Counted from the first letter of the stretch, positions 1-8,663 are shown. The stretch: 42,202 nt of DNA from an uncultured Flavihumibacter sp. (GCA_946482545.1 CAMLRX010000030.1:1-42202); one strand, 5' to 3'. Notes: generated by a model from the letters alone, not told the origin. Translations and numbers: made by a program.

Positions 1-28
1 TTTCTCGCAACGGCGCTACGACGCAACG
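1..28 (+). repeat. degenerate GCAAAG-type 3'-end repeat, partial
   Basis: The first bases carry a degenerate copy of the repeat at 31006-31041; both share the block CGCAACGGCGC followed by GACGCAA. It runs in + orientation and is probably cut by the window edge. By analogy with the other copies it may follow the stop codon of a + strand gene lying before base 1, but that gene is not visible. Confidence 0.45.
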
Positions 29-48
29 TAAAACTTGCTATGCGGGAA

Positions 49-1398
49 CTACCTGGCGGCCATGCCTTCAACGTATTTGGTAACGCCTGGTGTGGCGATC
101 GCGTAATTGCCATCCGCATCGGGCAGCACAGGTGGTTTTGCATCCCATGCATACACGGCGGGTTGCAGACTTAATCCGGAAGCCAGCGCTTTATCGGCAC
201 TGATTACCTGTCCGCTGTAGGTGGCCATTCTTCCGATGATGGAAGAGAGGGTGCTGTGTGCGGCGTGTTCTGCATCGGAGAACTTGTATTCACCCTTCGC
301 GATAGCGGCGAACAATACATCGTGTTCCGCCTGGTAAGGGTTGTTCTCTTTCTGACGGTCGAACTGGAACAGTGGATTGCCTTTCAGGTCGGTGATAGCG
401 GCTCTTCCGCACATGATCTTGCCTTTGGTACCCACCAGGAGTTCATCCACTTTGCCTGGCGTTTTGGGCCAGTGGCGGCATTGGCTGTTCAGGATGGAAC
501 CGTCGGGGTATTCAAATTCCACGTAATGGTGGTCGAAGATTTCTCCGTGGTCCTTTCCTTTTCTTACCTGGCGGCCGCCCATGCCCGTCGCTTTAACGGG
601 GAAAGCGCCTTTGAACCAGTTTACGGCGTCAATATTGTGGATGTGTTGTTCTGCGATATGGTCACCGCAAAGCCATACGAAATAATACCAGTTGCGTACC
701 TGGTATTCCATTTCTGTCTGATTGGGTTTTCGGGCGTTCACCCATACACCATCGCCGTTCCACCAGGCCTGTGCAGAGGTGATGTCACCAATCAGGTCCT
801 TTTTCTTATACAGTTCCAGGTAAGAATTCTGGTAGCGGCGTTGCAGGCCCACTACCACGTTCAGTTTTTTCTGCTTGGCGATGGCGGCTGCGTCCAGTAC
901 TTTCTGTACGCCGGCAGGATCGGTGGCCACGGGTTTTTCCATGAACACATGTTTACCCATCCGGACGGCTTCTTCAAAATGAAGGGGGCGGAAGCCCGGC
1001 GGTGTGGCAAGGATTACCACATCGGCCAGAGCGATGGCTTTTTTATAGGCATCAAAGCCGGTGAACTTTCTTTCTTCCGGCACATCTACTTTGTGTTTGA
1101 GGTTGCCGGGTTTGCCGGTTACATCACTCATGTCTTCTGCCGTGAGACTTCTGTAGCAACCATCCAGCCGGTCGCGGAACGCATCGGCCAGGGCCACAAT
1201 CTTCACGTTCTCTTTGGTAAGTATCGCCTGCATGGCGGCGCCGGTGCCCCTTCCGCCGCAACCTACCACGGCTACTTTAATGGTATCATCGGCTCCGGAA
1301 AAATAGTTTGCTTTAGACAGCAGTGGTGCGGCCAGCACACCGCCTGCCAGTAAGGAGGTGGATCTTACAAAGTCTCTCCTGGTGGAATGGTTGCTCAT
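49..1398 (-). CDS. TAT-exported Gfo/Idh/MocA family oxidoreductase
   Basis: Predicted NAD(P)-dependent sugar or cyclitol dehydrogenase, 449 residues, acting outside the cytoplasm. Seen: a twin-arginine signal with RR at residues 7-8 followed by a hydrophobic stretch, a Rossmann nucleotide-binding loop GCGGRG at 46-51, and the family EKP motif at 154-156, whose lysine is normally catalytic. A longer reading frame extends to 1473, but the ATG at 1398 puts the RR motif at the N-terminus, so I chose it. The upstream SUMF1-like gene ends 31 bases before this start on the same strand, so the two are probably co-transcribed. Exported Gfo/Idh enzymes with RRDF signals are common in Bacteroidota and act on glycosides or sugar acids; the substrate here is unknown. 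Confidence 0.93.
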   Translation of the reverse strand: MSNHSTRRDFVRSTSLLAGGVLAAPLLSKANYFSGADDTIKVAVVGCGGRGTGAAMQAILTKENVKIVALADAFRDRLDGCYRSLTAEDMSDVTGKPGNLKHKVDVPEERKFTGFDAYKKAIALADVVILATPPGFRPLHFEEAVRMGKHVFMEKPVATDPAGVQKVLDAAAIAKQKKLNVVVGLQRRYQNSYLELYKKKDLIGDITSAQAWWNGDGVWVNARKPNQTEMEYQVRNWYYFVWLCGDHIAEQHIHNIDAVNWFKGAFPVKATGMGGRQVRKGKDHGEIFDHHYVEFEYPDGSILNSQCRHWPKTPGKVDELLVGTKGKIMCGRAAITDLKGNPLFQFDRQKENNPYQAEHDVLFAAIAKGEYKFSDAEHAAHSTLSSIIGRMATYSGQVISADKALASGLSLQPAVYAWDAKPPVLPDADGNYAIATPGVTKYVEGMAAR

Positions 1399-1429
1399 GG
1401 TTGTGTTTTGTATTTTTTCAAAATGGCAA

Positions 1430-2368
1430 TCAACGTGTGATGTATTGATCGAAGAATTCAATAATTGCTTCATGGGAAGGCTGCTTTAAGGGCCGCACCA
1501 GCCGGAAACCTGCAAATGGGGCATCCGTCATCCACCAGATGCTTTTAGGTATCTGTGGGTCGCGACGGTTCCAGGTGGCCTCAGATGGTATTCTGGCGGA
1601 AGCCGAAGCGTTCTGGGCGGTGCTCAGGTAATGCCCGCCCCGCAAAGGTTTGGGATACCTTGAACTGTGTGGAATCATCGGGTCCGCATTGCTGGTGATG
1701 GCGGCTGCATAGTCGGGAACGTACTGGTCAAGCACCCATTCTCCCACGTTGCCAAGCATATCATACAATCCCCATGCATTGGGCTTCTTTTCACCTACTT
1801 TGTGGTAAACGCCACCGCTGTTGCCATTGTACCAGGCGTAAGTACCCAGTTGCGCTGTGTCATTTCCAAAGGGATAAGCGGTTTTCGCACCTGCACGACA
1901 GGCATACTCCCATTCAGCCTCTGTGGGAAGCCGGTAGAAAATGCCCGTTTTTTCATAGAGCCAGCGGCAATACATCAATGCCCCGGTATGTGAAAGACTG
2001 TTTACCGGAAAGCCGCCCTGCTTGCCCATGCCCTGGCTGAAATCAATGTATTGCGGGCTGGGCCTGGTAATCGCGTCCACCTTAATGTTCTGGCTGATGC
2101 TCTCATCTTTGTAAAAAACATCGAACGCATCATAAGTTACTTCGTGGGCGCTCATCCAGAATGGAGACAGCGCAACTTCTTTTCCTTTGCCATCAGCAGT
2201 TTTCAACTGAACTTTCCCGCCGGGAACAGCTACCATATCGAAACTGAGTGTGGCGCCCGGAACGGGCTGACTGAACTTGTGAAATCCTGTATCAACAGGC
2301 GATGCCTGTGCAATAAGTGAAACGGAGCCTGATAGGGCAAACGCTATGATCCTGGTGATGGCTTGCAT
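1430..2368 (-). CDS. SUMF1/formylglycine-generating-enzyme-like secreted protein
   Basis: Secreted 312-residue protein of the C-type-lectin-fold SUMF1 (FGE-sulfatase) family. It has an N-terminal signal peptide ending near AQA at residues 20-22. The core shows the family signatures RLPTEAEWEYACRAG, NAWGLYDMLGNVGEW and LRGGHY, then a C-terminal FAGFRLVRP. The C-terminal part after LRGGHY has no cysteine, so the copper-binding cysteines of true formylglycine-generating enzymes appear to be missing; a structural or binding role is more likely than sulfatase activation. No sulfatase gene is in the window. It precedes the Gfo/Idh gene on the same strand and may form a two-gene operon with it. Family call is firm, function unknown. 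Confidence 0.88.
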   Translation of the reverse strand: MQAITRIIAFALSGSVSLIAQASPVDTGFHKFSQPVPGATLSFDMVAVPGGKVQLKTADGKGKEVALSPFWMSAHEVTYDAFDVFYKDESISQNIKVDAITRPSPQYIDFSQGMGKQGGFPVNSLSHTGALMYCRWLYEKTGIFYRLPTEAEWEYACRAGAKTAYPFGNDTAQLGTYAWYNGNSGGVYHKVGEKKPNAWGLYDMLGNVGEWVLDQYVPDYAAAITSNADPMIPHSSRYPKPLRGGHYLSTAQNASASARIPSEATWNRRDPQIPKSIWWMTDAPFAGFRLVRPLKQPSHEAIIEFFDQYITR

Positions 2369-2836
2369 ATTTTTAAAAACTGAACGGGAAGTTACGCCAA
2401 GCGAAGGGAATAATAATGGCGAAGGATGGTGCTATTTTAACCATTTATAACCTCCTTTTGTTGCTCCTCAACAGATTTTGAAAGAATAAACAACAGTTTA
2501 GAAAATCACTAATAGTCTGATTGCTAGTTTATTATATTATTGGCATTGATTGAGTTTGTTCTTTTATCTGAAAGACATCTTCCCTATCAAATCGGCAATG
2601 CGAACGTTTGTGTTAAATTTCTCTCAAAAAAATTAGAAGGCCCAACACCATCAGATAAATACAAAATGTACAAAGTAAATTTCGTTTAGTGTTATATGTT
2701 AGTATTAAATACATTTCCGCAAACGGTTGTTTCACGGATAAGTGGCCGGGGAAAAAACGGAGTATGGAATGTTTTTTCACGCCCTTGTAATTTGAGTGCG
2801 ACTTTCTCTATAAATTGAACCACAATTCCATCTGTT
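2369..2836. other. AT-rich divergent intergenic region
   Basis: These 468 bases separate the leftward SUMF1-like gene from the rightward TIM-barrel gene, so they must hold both promoters. The stretch is clearly richer in A and T than the flanking genes. I found no convincing ORF, no tRNA and no complete TTTG-N19-TAnnTTTG promoter. TAATTTG at 2788-2794 is a one-base-short match to the -7 element for the rightward gene. Confidence 0.5.
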
Positions 2837-3766
2837 ATGCAAAGAAGAAAATTTCTTTCCGGCACCGCGTTGGCTGGTGCATCTCTTTTAACCGGTACGG
2901 CAGCCCTGGCAACAGGATCGTCAAAAGAACAATTGGCGGCAAAGCCATTTAACCTGGATTATGCACCGCATGCGGGTATGTTCAGGAACAGCGCCGGAGA
3001 TGATTTTCTGGAACAGATCAGGTTCATGCACGATCAGGGTTTTCGTTCCATTGAAGACAATGGTATGATGGGCCGCGATACAGCCATGCAAACCCGTATT
3101 GGTGAACTGCTGGCCAAACTGAATATGCGAATGGGGGTTTTCGTGGTGGATAAAGGTGGAAACGGTGCAAACACACTGGCCGCAGGAAAAAAGGAATACC
3201 TGGACATTTTCCTGAATGGTTGTAAGAGAGCCGTGGAAGTAGCGAAACGTGTAAACGCAAAATGGATGACCGTGGTGCCGGGTGATTTTGAAAGAAACCT
3301 GCCTTTAGGCGTGCAAACGGGGCACGTGATAGACGCGTTAAAGAGAGGTGCGGAGATATTTGAGCCACATGGACTGGTCATGGTGCTGGAGCCATTGAGT
3401 GATTCCCCCAACCTGTTCCTGCGTACTTCCGAGCAGACGTACGAAATATGCCGTGCCGTAGGCAGCAAATCCTGTAAGATATTATACGATGCATACCATC
3501 TTCAGAAAAATGAAGGTAACCTCATTCATAATATCAGCCTCACCTGGAACGAGATCGACTATTTCCAGGTAGGCGACAACCCCGGAAGAAAAGAACCCAC
3601 TACGGGAGAGATCAATTATAAGAATGTTTTCAAATACATTTACGAGAGGAGTAAAAAGGAGGGAAGGTCTTTTGTAGTAGGTATGGAACACGGCAATTCA
3701 CTGCCCGGAAAAGAAGGAGAGCAGGCTTTGATAAAGGCATACAGGGAATCAGATGCATTCCTGTAG
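2837..3766 (+). CDS. TAT-exported sugar isomerase/epimerase-like TIM barrel protein
   Basis: 309-residue protein of the xylose-isomerase-like TIM barrel family, closest in feel to hydroxypyruvate isomerases. The N-terminus MQRRKFLSGTALAGASLL is a twin-arginine signal, so the enzyme should be exported folded. Family metal-site motifs are visible: LEPL (Glu), DAYHLQ (Asp and His), GDNPGRKEP and, near the C-terminus, GMEHGN (Glu). Together with the exported Gfo/Idh enzyme on the opposite strand it suggests periplasmic processing of a sugar or sugar acid, though nothing in the sequence fixes the substrate. The ATG at 2837 directly precedes the RR motif, so the start is well supported. Confidence 0.9.
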   Translation: MQRRKFLSGTALAGASLLTGTAALATGSSKEQLAAKPFNLDYAPHAGMFRNSAGDDFLEQIRFMHDQGFRSIEDNGMMGRDTAMQTRIGELLAKLNMRMGVFVVDKGGNGANTLAAGKKEYLDIFLNGCKRAVEVAKRVNAKWMTVVPGDFERNLPLGVQTGHVIDALKRGAEIFEPHGLVMVLEPLSDSPNLFLRTSEQTYEICRAVGSKSCKILYDAYHLQKNEGNLIHNISLTWNEIDYFQVGDNPGRKEPTTGEINYKNVFKYIYERSKKEGRSFVVGMEHGNSLPGKEGEQALIKAYRESDAFL

Positions 3767-3976
3767 CGGAGATGGTTATGGTTGGCGCGTTGAGGACAAC
3801 GGATGGAAGCCCGTCTGCAATCATGTCCGTTGAATCATGCCTGGTGGTTTCGGGCCTTGAATATGCGTGTGCTGAAACTGGTTTTAATGTGGGGGTTATG
3901 ATCCACGATGGCTTTATGGTATTCGAAGGCAACATTTGCGTACATGGCTTGTTATGAATGCTGAAAAATTGCGACT

Positions 3977-4672
3977 ATGAACAGGTTTGCGTTATTATTG
4001 GTGCTGTTCTTCGCGGGAACGGCGACCGCTTTTGCCCAGGATGCCATGGCGTTGGTGTCTAAAGTGAAGGCAAAACTGGATAAGGTGAAGGATTATACGG
4101 CTTCCGGGAAACTGAAGACGGATGTAAGCTTTATTAAGATCCCGGAATCTGATGTGCAGGTGTTCTTCAAGAATCCGGATAAGTTTAAAATAAAGAAGAA
4201 GGATGGTATCTCGGTGCTCCCCAAGGGAGGTGTGAGTATCAATATCGGATCATTGCTGGTAGGGGAGAACTTTGCCGCAGTGCCGGCGGGTAAAGGAACT
4301 GTGGGCGGTGTGCCGGTATCCATCGTGAAGATGTTGCCGCTGGCCGAACAGTCTGATGTAGCACTTTCCACCCTCTATATTGATGAAAAGAACCTGCTGA
4401 TCAGGAAAGCCGTTACCACGACCAAACAGAACGGCACCTATGAAATGGAGCTCAACTATGGTAAGTATGCTTCCTGGGGCCTGCCTGATAAAGTAACCTT
4501 TTCATTCAGCACCAAGGATTTCAAACTGCCGAAAGGCGTTGCCATGGAGTATGAAACAGGGGCACCGAAAAAGAATACCACTGCCACGAATGGTGAGCAG
4601 AAAGGAAAAGTGGAGATCACTTACGCAAGCTACACCATCAACAAAGGGGTAAGTGATGCTGTATTCAAGTAA
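3977..4672 (+). CDS. LolA-like outer-membrane lipoprotein-sorting protein
   Basis: 231-residue exported protein. The signal peptide ends at AFAQ near residue 21; the rest is a β-rich domain typical of the LolA/LolB/RseB-like fold, starting with a helix (MALVSKVKAKLDKVKDY) followed by the usual 'tasGklkt' strand. Such proteins bind acyl chains in a half-barrel and chaperone lipoproteins or lipids across the periplasm. It stands alone between a TIM-barrel gene and the convergent pdxA. Recognition rests on overall pattern, because LolA-like families lack strong catalytic motifs. A hairpin at 4712-4740 may terminate it. Confidence 0.75.
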   Translation: MNRFALLLVLFFAGTATAFAQDAMALVSKVKAKLDKVKDYTASGKLKTDVSFIKIPESDVQVFFKNPDKFKIKKKDGISVLPKGGVSINIGSLLVGENFAAVPAGKGTVGGVPVSIVKMLPLAEQSDVALSTLYIDEKNLLIRKAVTTTKQNGTYEMELNYGKYASWGLPDKVTFSFSTKDFKLPKGVAMEYETGAPKKNTTATNGEQKGKVEITYASYTINKGVSDAVFK

Positions 4673-4711
4673 GTACGCGGAATGCGCTGAGAATAAGTAC
4701 GGGATTTGCTG

Positions 4712-4740
4712 AAAGCTGGCTATTCTTCCTCCAGCTTTTC
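4712..4740 (+). terminator. probable intrinsic terminator, overlapping the 3' end of pdxA
   Basis: An 8-bp perfect stem AAAGCTGG/CCAGCTTT with an 11-base loop runs into TTTTC on the + strand, 40 bases after the LolA-like stop codon. It overlaps the last codons of the convergent pdxA. The short T tract makes it a moderate call. Confidence 0.45.
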
Positions 4741-5814
4741 ATCTTCCGCGTTGGCGAGTACGACTGAAGTAATTCTCCGCAATGGGTTCTTCCTGTTCTC
4801 CTTGTATTCGGAACGCTGCCGGATGATGTCCACACAACCAAATATGGCGGCAATAAAGCTGGACGCATCGGCCTTGTTCTTACCCGCAATATCGAAAGCG
4901 GTACCGTGGTCGGGAGAAGTGCGTATGGCTTTCAAACCCGCTGTATAGTTCACCCCTTCGCCGATAGCGAGTGATTTGAAGGGGATCAGTCCCTGGTCGT
5001 GGTACATGGCCAGTACGCCATCGAAACGTTCGTGCTGACCGCGCGCAAAGAATGCGTCGGCAGGATAAGGCCCAAACACCAGCGCATTGTGCTGCTTCAT
5101 TTCTTTGATCGCGGGCCTGATGATGGTTTCCTCTTCGTTGCCGATGAGGCCTTCGTCTCCGGCGTGGGGGTTCAGTCCCAGCACCGCGATGCGGGGTTTG
5201 TCGATACCAAAATCCCGGATCAGCGAATCGCGCATCAACTGAAGTTTGCTGATGATCGCTTCTTTCGTGATGTGTTTGGCCACTTCGGCAACGGGCAGGT
5301 GTTCTGTCACGAGGCCTACCCGGATATTTTCTGCGGTCATGAACATGAGCACATCCTTCGCTTCGAAAGCTTCTTTCAGGAAGGGCGTATGTCCGCTGTG
5401 TTTGAAGGTTTCAGACTGCACATTCTTTTTGTGGATCGGTGCGGTCACCAGACCGTCTATCCAGCCCTCTTTCAGCGCCTGGGTAGCCGCAACAAGTGAT
5501 TTGATGGCATACGTGCCGCCGGTTTCCGTAAGTTGACCGGGGGTAACGTTGATGTCCTCTTCCCAGCAATGGAAAACGTTCACCTGCTTGGGGTTGAAGC
5601 GACGGTCCTCTTTACAACTCTGGTAACTGAAGTTCAGATCGGGGAGGGTTTTGCGGTAGAAATTGATGAGCTTGTTGTTGGCGAAGATAACAGGCGTGCA
5701 GATGTCGAGCATGCGGCTGTCGGAAAAAGTGCGGATCACCAGTTCCGTTCCAATCCCGTTGATATCGCCAATGCTGATGCCTATTACCGGCTTAAACTGA
5801 GGTGCGTTGCTCAT
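4720..5814 (-). CDS. pdxA: 4-hydroxythreonine-4-phosphate dehydrogenase
   Basis: NAD-dependent enzyme of the DXP-dependent pyridoxal phosphate pathway; it oxidises 4-phosphohydroxy-L-threonine in the cytoplasm. The 364-residue protein shows the family blocks GDINGIGTELVI near the start, HKKNVQSE and HSGHTPFL, LNPHAGDEGLIG, GPYPADAFF, AMYHDQGLIPFK and SPDHGTAFDIAGK, which include the metal-binding histidines and the substrate lysine. An open frame extends upstream to 6012 but lies inside the opposite gene rsmA; the ATG at 5814 gives the family N-terminus PVIGISIGD. It is divergent from rsmA with 64 bases between the starts. A charged C-terminal tail ends in EEE. Confidence 0.96.
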   Translation of the reverse strand: MSNAPQFKPVIGISIGDINGIGTELVIRTFSDSRMLDICTPVIFANNKLINFYRKTLPDLNFSYQSCKEDRRFNPKQVNVFHCWEEDINVTPGQLTETGGTYAIKSLVAATQALKEGWIDGLVTAPIHKKNVQSETFKHSGHTPFLKEAFEAKDVLMFMTAENIRVGLVTEHLPVAEVAKHITKEAIISKLQLMRDSLIRDFGIDKPRIAVLGLNPHAGDEGLIGNEEETIIRPAIKEMKQHNALVFGPYPADAFFARGQHERFDGVLAMYHDQGLIPFKSLAIGEGVNYTAGLKAIRTSPDHGTAFDIAGKNKADASSFIAAIFGCVDIIRQRSEYKENRKNPLRRITSVVLANAEDEKLEEE

Positions 5815-5865
5815 GAATCCTGGTTGTTTGAGCGATAAAATTACGATATTAAGCCGTACTACCTG

Positions 5866-5873
5866 TATTTTTG
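5866..5873 (+). promoter_or_regulatory. candidate -7 element for rsmA
   Basis: TATTTTTG fits the Bacteroidota -7 consensus TAnnTTTG and ends 5 bases before the rsmA ATG. No TTTG sits at the expected -33 distance. If used, the transcript would be leaderless or nearly so. Confidence 0.35.
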
Positions 5874-5878
5874 CGGGA

Positions 5879-6634
5879 ATGTACACACTCAAAAAATCGC
5901 TGGGGCAACATTTTCTGAAAGATGAGAACGTATGCCGGAATATTGTGAAGGCGCTGGAACAGCGTCCCTTCAAACGGCTGGTGGAAGTTGGACCCGGTGG
6001 TGGGGCGCTCACGAAATATCTGCTGGAGCTGCCTGATATTGACTTTAAGGCTGTGGAACTCGATAAGGAAAAAGTAGATTACCTGACGAAGACCTATCCG
6101 ACCATAGCCGGGAAGATCATTCACGAAAGTATCCTGGATGTGAAGGCTCCCTTCGAAGAGCCATTCACGGTGATCGGTAACTTCCCCTACAATATCTCTA
6201 CCCAGATCATGTTCCGGGTACTGGAATGGAAGGACCAGGTGGAAATGGTGATCGGTATGTTCCAGAAAGAAGTGGCACAACGCATCGCGGCGCCGCATGG
6301 CAACAAAACTTATGGGATACTCAGTGTGCTGGTGCAGGCTTATTTTGAAGTGGAATACCTTTTCGATGTGCACGAGAACAGCTTTAATCCGCCACCCAAG
6401 GTGAAGAGCGGGGTGATCAGGCTGGTGCCGAAAAAAGAGCCGGTCCATGTCGCTTCTCAGAAGATGTTTTTCAACCTTGTGAAAACGGCCTTTAACCAGC
6501 GCCGGAAGATGTTGAGGAATGGCGTGAAAGGCCTGTTTGACGCAGAAACACTGGCGGATCCCGTATTCAGCAAAAGGGCGGAGCAACTTTCGATAGAAGA
6601 ACTGGCCGCCCTTACTTTCAGGATGAGAAAATAA
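5879..6634 (+). CDS. rsmA: 16S rRNA dimethyladenosine transferase (KsgA)
   Basis: SAM-dependent methyltransferase that dimethylates two adjacent adenosines in the 3' terminal hairpin of 16S rRNA during late 30S assembly. The 251-residue protein begins [17 protein letters not shown], the family hallmark; the SAM loop [13 protein letters not shown] lies at 37-49 and the catalytic NFPYNIS at 101-107. The frame is open upstream to 5807, but the ATG at 5879 gives the conserved N-terminus and normal family length. The 2-hydroxyacid dehydrogenase gene follows after 20 bases and is probably co-transcribed. Confidence 0.97.
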   Translation: MYTLKKSLGQHFLKDENVCRNIVKALEQRPFKRLVEVGPGGGALTKYLLELPDIDFKAVELDKEKVDYLTKTYPTIAGKIIHESILDVKAPFEEPFTVIGNFPYNISTQIMFRVLEWKDQVEMVIGMFQKEVAQRIAAPHGNKTYGILSVLVQAYFEVEYLFDVHENSFNPPPKVKSGVIRLVPKKEPVHVASQKMFFNLVKTAFNQRRKMLRNGVKGLFDAETLADPVFSKRAEQLSIEELAALTFRMRK

Positions 6635-6654
6635 AACAAAACAGCAAGACCAAT

Positions 6655-7587
6655 ATGGCTTCCAACGGAAAAGTGATCATCACGGCAAAGGTGCACGAAT
6701 ACCTGCCCGAACGACTAACAAACAGTGGCTACGAAATTGTTTATGCCCCCGCCATCACTTACGAAGAGCTGCTCACGGCTATCGGTGATGCGGTAGGTTT
6801 AATCGTGACCACCCGGCTGAAAATAGATAAGGCCATCATCGACCAGGCGCCCCACCTCAAATGGATCGGAAGACTGGGAAGCGGAATGGAACTGATAGAT
6901 ACCGAATACGCCGCATCCAAAGGCATTCAGTGTGAGAGTAGCCCCGAAGGAAATTGTCTTGCTGTGGCGGAACATGTCCTGGGAATGATCCTCAACCTCC
7001 TGAACCATATCCAACGCAGTAACCTCCAGGTGCGGGAAAGGCAATGGATCCGCGATGGGAACCGGGGAACCGAACTTACGGGCAAAACCGTGGGCATTTA
7101 CGGATATGGGAACACAGGAAGTTCCGTGGCCCGGCTGCTCGCCCCATTCAATGTTACGGTGCTGGCTTACGACAAATATAAGTTTGGCTTCGGCCAGGGC
7201 TATATCAAAGAGGCCAACCCCGAACAGATCGCCCGTTATGCGGACATCATAACCATGCATGTGCCCCTTACGGAAGATACGCGCCACATGGCAAATGACG
7301 CTTTTTTTAACGCATTGGAAAGAAAGCCCCTTTTCCTGAACGCCTGCCGCGGTAAAGTGGCCGATCTGGATGCCGTAATACGTGCCATGGAAAACGGACA
7401 GATCTCCGGAGCGGGTATCGACGTGATCGAAAATGAAAAGCTGGATACGCACACCGAGCACCAGAAGGCACAGTTGCATACCCTTTCACACCATCCCAAT
7501 ATTATCGTAACCCCGCATATCGCCGGGTACACTTTTGAGGCATACTATAAAATGGCGAAGATCGTGTTGGATAAGATCGGCATCTAA
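6655..7587 (+). CDS. D-isomer specific 2-hydroxyacid dehydrogenase (phosphoglycerate dehydrogenase-like)
   Basis: 310-residue NAD-dependent dehydrogenase of the SerA/GyaR/LdhA superfamily. Seen: an N-terminal substrate lobe including [11 protein letters not shown] near residue 72, the Rossmann motif GYGNTG at 150-155, the catalytic Arg block NACRGK, the GAGIDV block and the catalytic His in TPHIAGYT at about 288. It lacks the C-terminal ACT domain of long 3-phosphoglycerate dehydrogenases. Serine biosynthesis or reduction of another 2-keto acid are both possible. It follows rsmA by 20 bases and is followed by the greA promoter/terminator region. Confidence 0.88.
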   Translation: MASNGKVIITAKVHEYLPERLTNSGYEIVYAPAITYEELLTAIGDAVGLIVTTRLKIDKAIIDQAPHLKWIGRLGSGMELIDTEYAASKGIQCESSPEGNCLAVAEHVLGMILNLLNHIQRSNLQVRERQWIRDGNRGTELTGKTVGIYGYGNTGSSVARLLAPFNVTVLAYDKYKFGFGQGYIKEANPEQIARYADIITMHVPLTEDTRHMANDAFFNALERKPLFLNACRGKVADLDAVIRAMENGQISGAGIDVIENEKLDTHTEHQKAQLHTLSHHPNIIVTPHIAGYTFEAYYKMAKIVLDKIGI

Positions 7588-7593
7588 ACCAGT

Positions 7594-7625
7594 TTTGGCC
7601 AGGTAAAAAACATATTTTATATTTG
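7594..7625 (+). promoter_or_regulatory. Bacteroidota-type promoter of greA
   Basis: A -33 TTTG at 7594-7597 and a -7 TATATTTG at 7618-7625 are separated by 20 bases, matching the TTTG-N19/20-TAnnTTTG consensus. Transcription should start near 7631, directly at the 5' arm of the hairpin at 7633-7670. Confidence 0.65.
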
Positions 7626-7632
7626 CGACATC

Positions 7633-7677
7633 ATGCAACGCTTTAGGATGAAAGTCCTGAGGCGTTGTATTTTTTTT
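7633..7677 (+). terminator. intrinsic terminator/attenuator in the greA leader
   Basis: Arms 7633-7648 and 7655-7670 pair over 16 consecutive positions (three of them G-U) around a 6-base loop, and a run of T residues to 7677 follows. It could end the upstream operon, but it also lies between the only good promoter and greA. It would then act as an attenuator, giving a short hairpin RNA unless polymerase reads through. Confidence 0.75.
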
Positions 7678-7706
7678 CTGTCTGCTATAAAAAAACGGAG
7701 GTAATT

Positions 7707-8177
7707 ATGACAATAAATTATGTTACCAAAGAAACGCTGGAGCTGATGAAAGCTGAACTGCACCGGATGAAAACGGTGGACAGGCCTGCGGCATCCAGGG
7801 CGATTGCTGAAGCGCGTGAAAAAGGTGACCTGCGCGAGAATGCTGAATATGATGCTGCAAAAGAAGCCCAGGGTATTCTGGAAGCTAAAATGGCACAACT
7901 GGAGAACGACCTGGCCAACGCAAGGATCGTGGATGCGGATTCTGTGGACACCAGCAAGGTGTCAATCCTTACCAAAGTAACCATCACCAACGTCGCTACC
8001 AAGAAAACGGTGAAGTACCAACTGGTAGGCGAAAAGGAGGCCGACCTGAAAGCCGGTAAAATCTCTATCAGTTCTCCCATCGGGAAAGGGTTGATGGGAA
8101 AGGTGATCGGTGACGTGGCCGAGGTGCACGCGCCGAACGGTGTGATGAAATTCAAGGTGGAGAACATCGAGATATAA
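7707..8177 (+). CDS. greA: transcription elongation factor GreA
   Basis: GreA binds the RNA polymerase secondary channel and stimulates cleavage of backtracked transcripts. The 156-residue length is standard. The N-terminal coiled coil is clear, with the family block GDLRENAEYDAAKEAQ whose acidic tip contacts the active site; the C-terminal FKBP-like domain includes SPIGKGLMGKVIGD. The ATG at 7707 is preceded by GGAGG 6 bases upstream, an unusually good Shine-Dalgarno for this phylum and the reason I reject the upstream in-frame start at 7665. The leader carries a promoter and a strong intrinsic terminator, so expression may be set by read-through. Confidence 0.97.
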   Translation: MTINYVTKETLELMKAELHRMKTVDRPAASRAIAEAREKGDLRENAEYDAAKEAQGILEAKMAQLENDLANARIVDADSVDTSKVSILTKVTITNVATKKTVKYQLVGEKEADLKAGKISISSPIGKGLMGKVIGDVAEVHAPNGVMKFKVENIEI

Positions 8178-8197
8178 ATAGCATTTTCTCCTATACC

Positions 8198-8221
8198 AAG
8201 CCGGCTATGCCGGCTTTTTTT
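8198..8221 (+). terminator. intrinsic terminator of greA
   Basis: An 8-bp perfect stem AAGCCGGC/GCCGGCTT with a 3-base loop is followed by a T run, starting 20 bases after the greA stop. Confidence 0.9.
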
Positions 8222-8264
8222 ATGTTGGGCCGATCCTATAACTTTATCCCTCAAACAGTTATTC

Positions 8265-8663
8265 ATGGCTTCCATATTCTCAAAGATCATCGCGGGAGAA
8301 CTCCCTTCTTATAAGATCGCCGAAAACGATAAATTCTTCGCTTTTCTTGATATCAGTCCTCTGGTGGAAGGACATGTGCTCGTGGTACCCAAGTATGAAG
8401 AAGATAAACTGCTGGAACTGCCGGATGATTACCTTGCGCAGTTGCTGCTGTTCGCCAAACCCATCGCCAGGGCCATCGAAAAAGCGATTCCCTGCCAGCG
8501 TTGCGGCTTATCCGTGATTGGCCTGGAAGTGCCGCACGCGCACCTGCACCTGGTTCCCCTTCAAACTGCGGACGACCTTAATTTCACCCGTCCCAAACTG
8601 AAACTGTCCGCCGATCAATTAAAGGCGGCCCAGGAAAAAATTCTTCAGGTACTTGCGTTGTAA
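8265..8663 (+). CDS. HIT family protein (histidine triad nucleotide hydrolase/transferase)
   Basis: 132-residue histidine-triad protein. The HIT motif HAHLHLVPL is complete, its middle histidine being the nucleophile, and the N-terminal family block SIFSKIIAGELPSYKIAE is typical of the Hint branch, which hydrolyses adenosine phosphoramidates and related nucleotides. It is cytoplasmic, with no signal peptide. The LolA-like gene starts 13 bases after its stop, so it probably heads the 8.3-11.5 kb operon. A weak promoter-like TAACTTTA lies at 8239-8246. Specific substrate unknown. Confidence 0.92.
   Translation: MASIFSKIIAGELPSYKIAENDKFFAFLDISPLVEGHVLVVPKYEEDKLLELPDDYLAQLLLFAKPIARAIEKAIPCQRCGLSVIGLEVPHAHLHLVPLQTADDLNFTRPKLKLSADQLKAAQEKILQVLAL

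Noticed and set aside
256..1353. 365-codon + strand frame
   Set aside because: It lies wholly opposite the Gfo/Idh gene, whose motifs are intact; the frame has no recognisable domain and is a shadow caused by codon use.
3772..3957. 61-codon + frame just after the TIM-barrel gene
   Set aside because: No family, signal or ribosome site; an equally long frame exists on the other strand. Kept as intergenic, though a small gene cannot be excluded.
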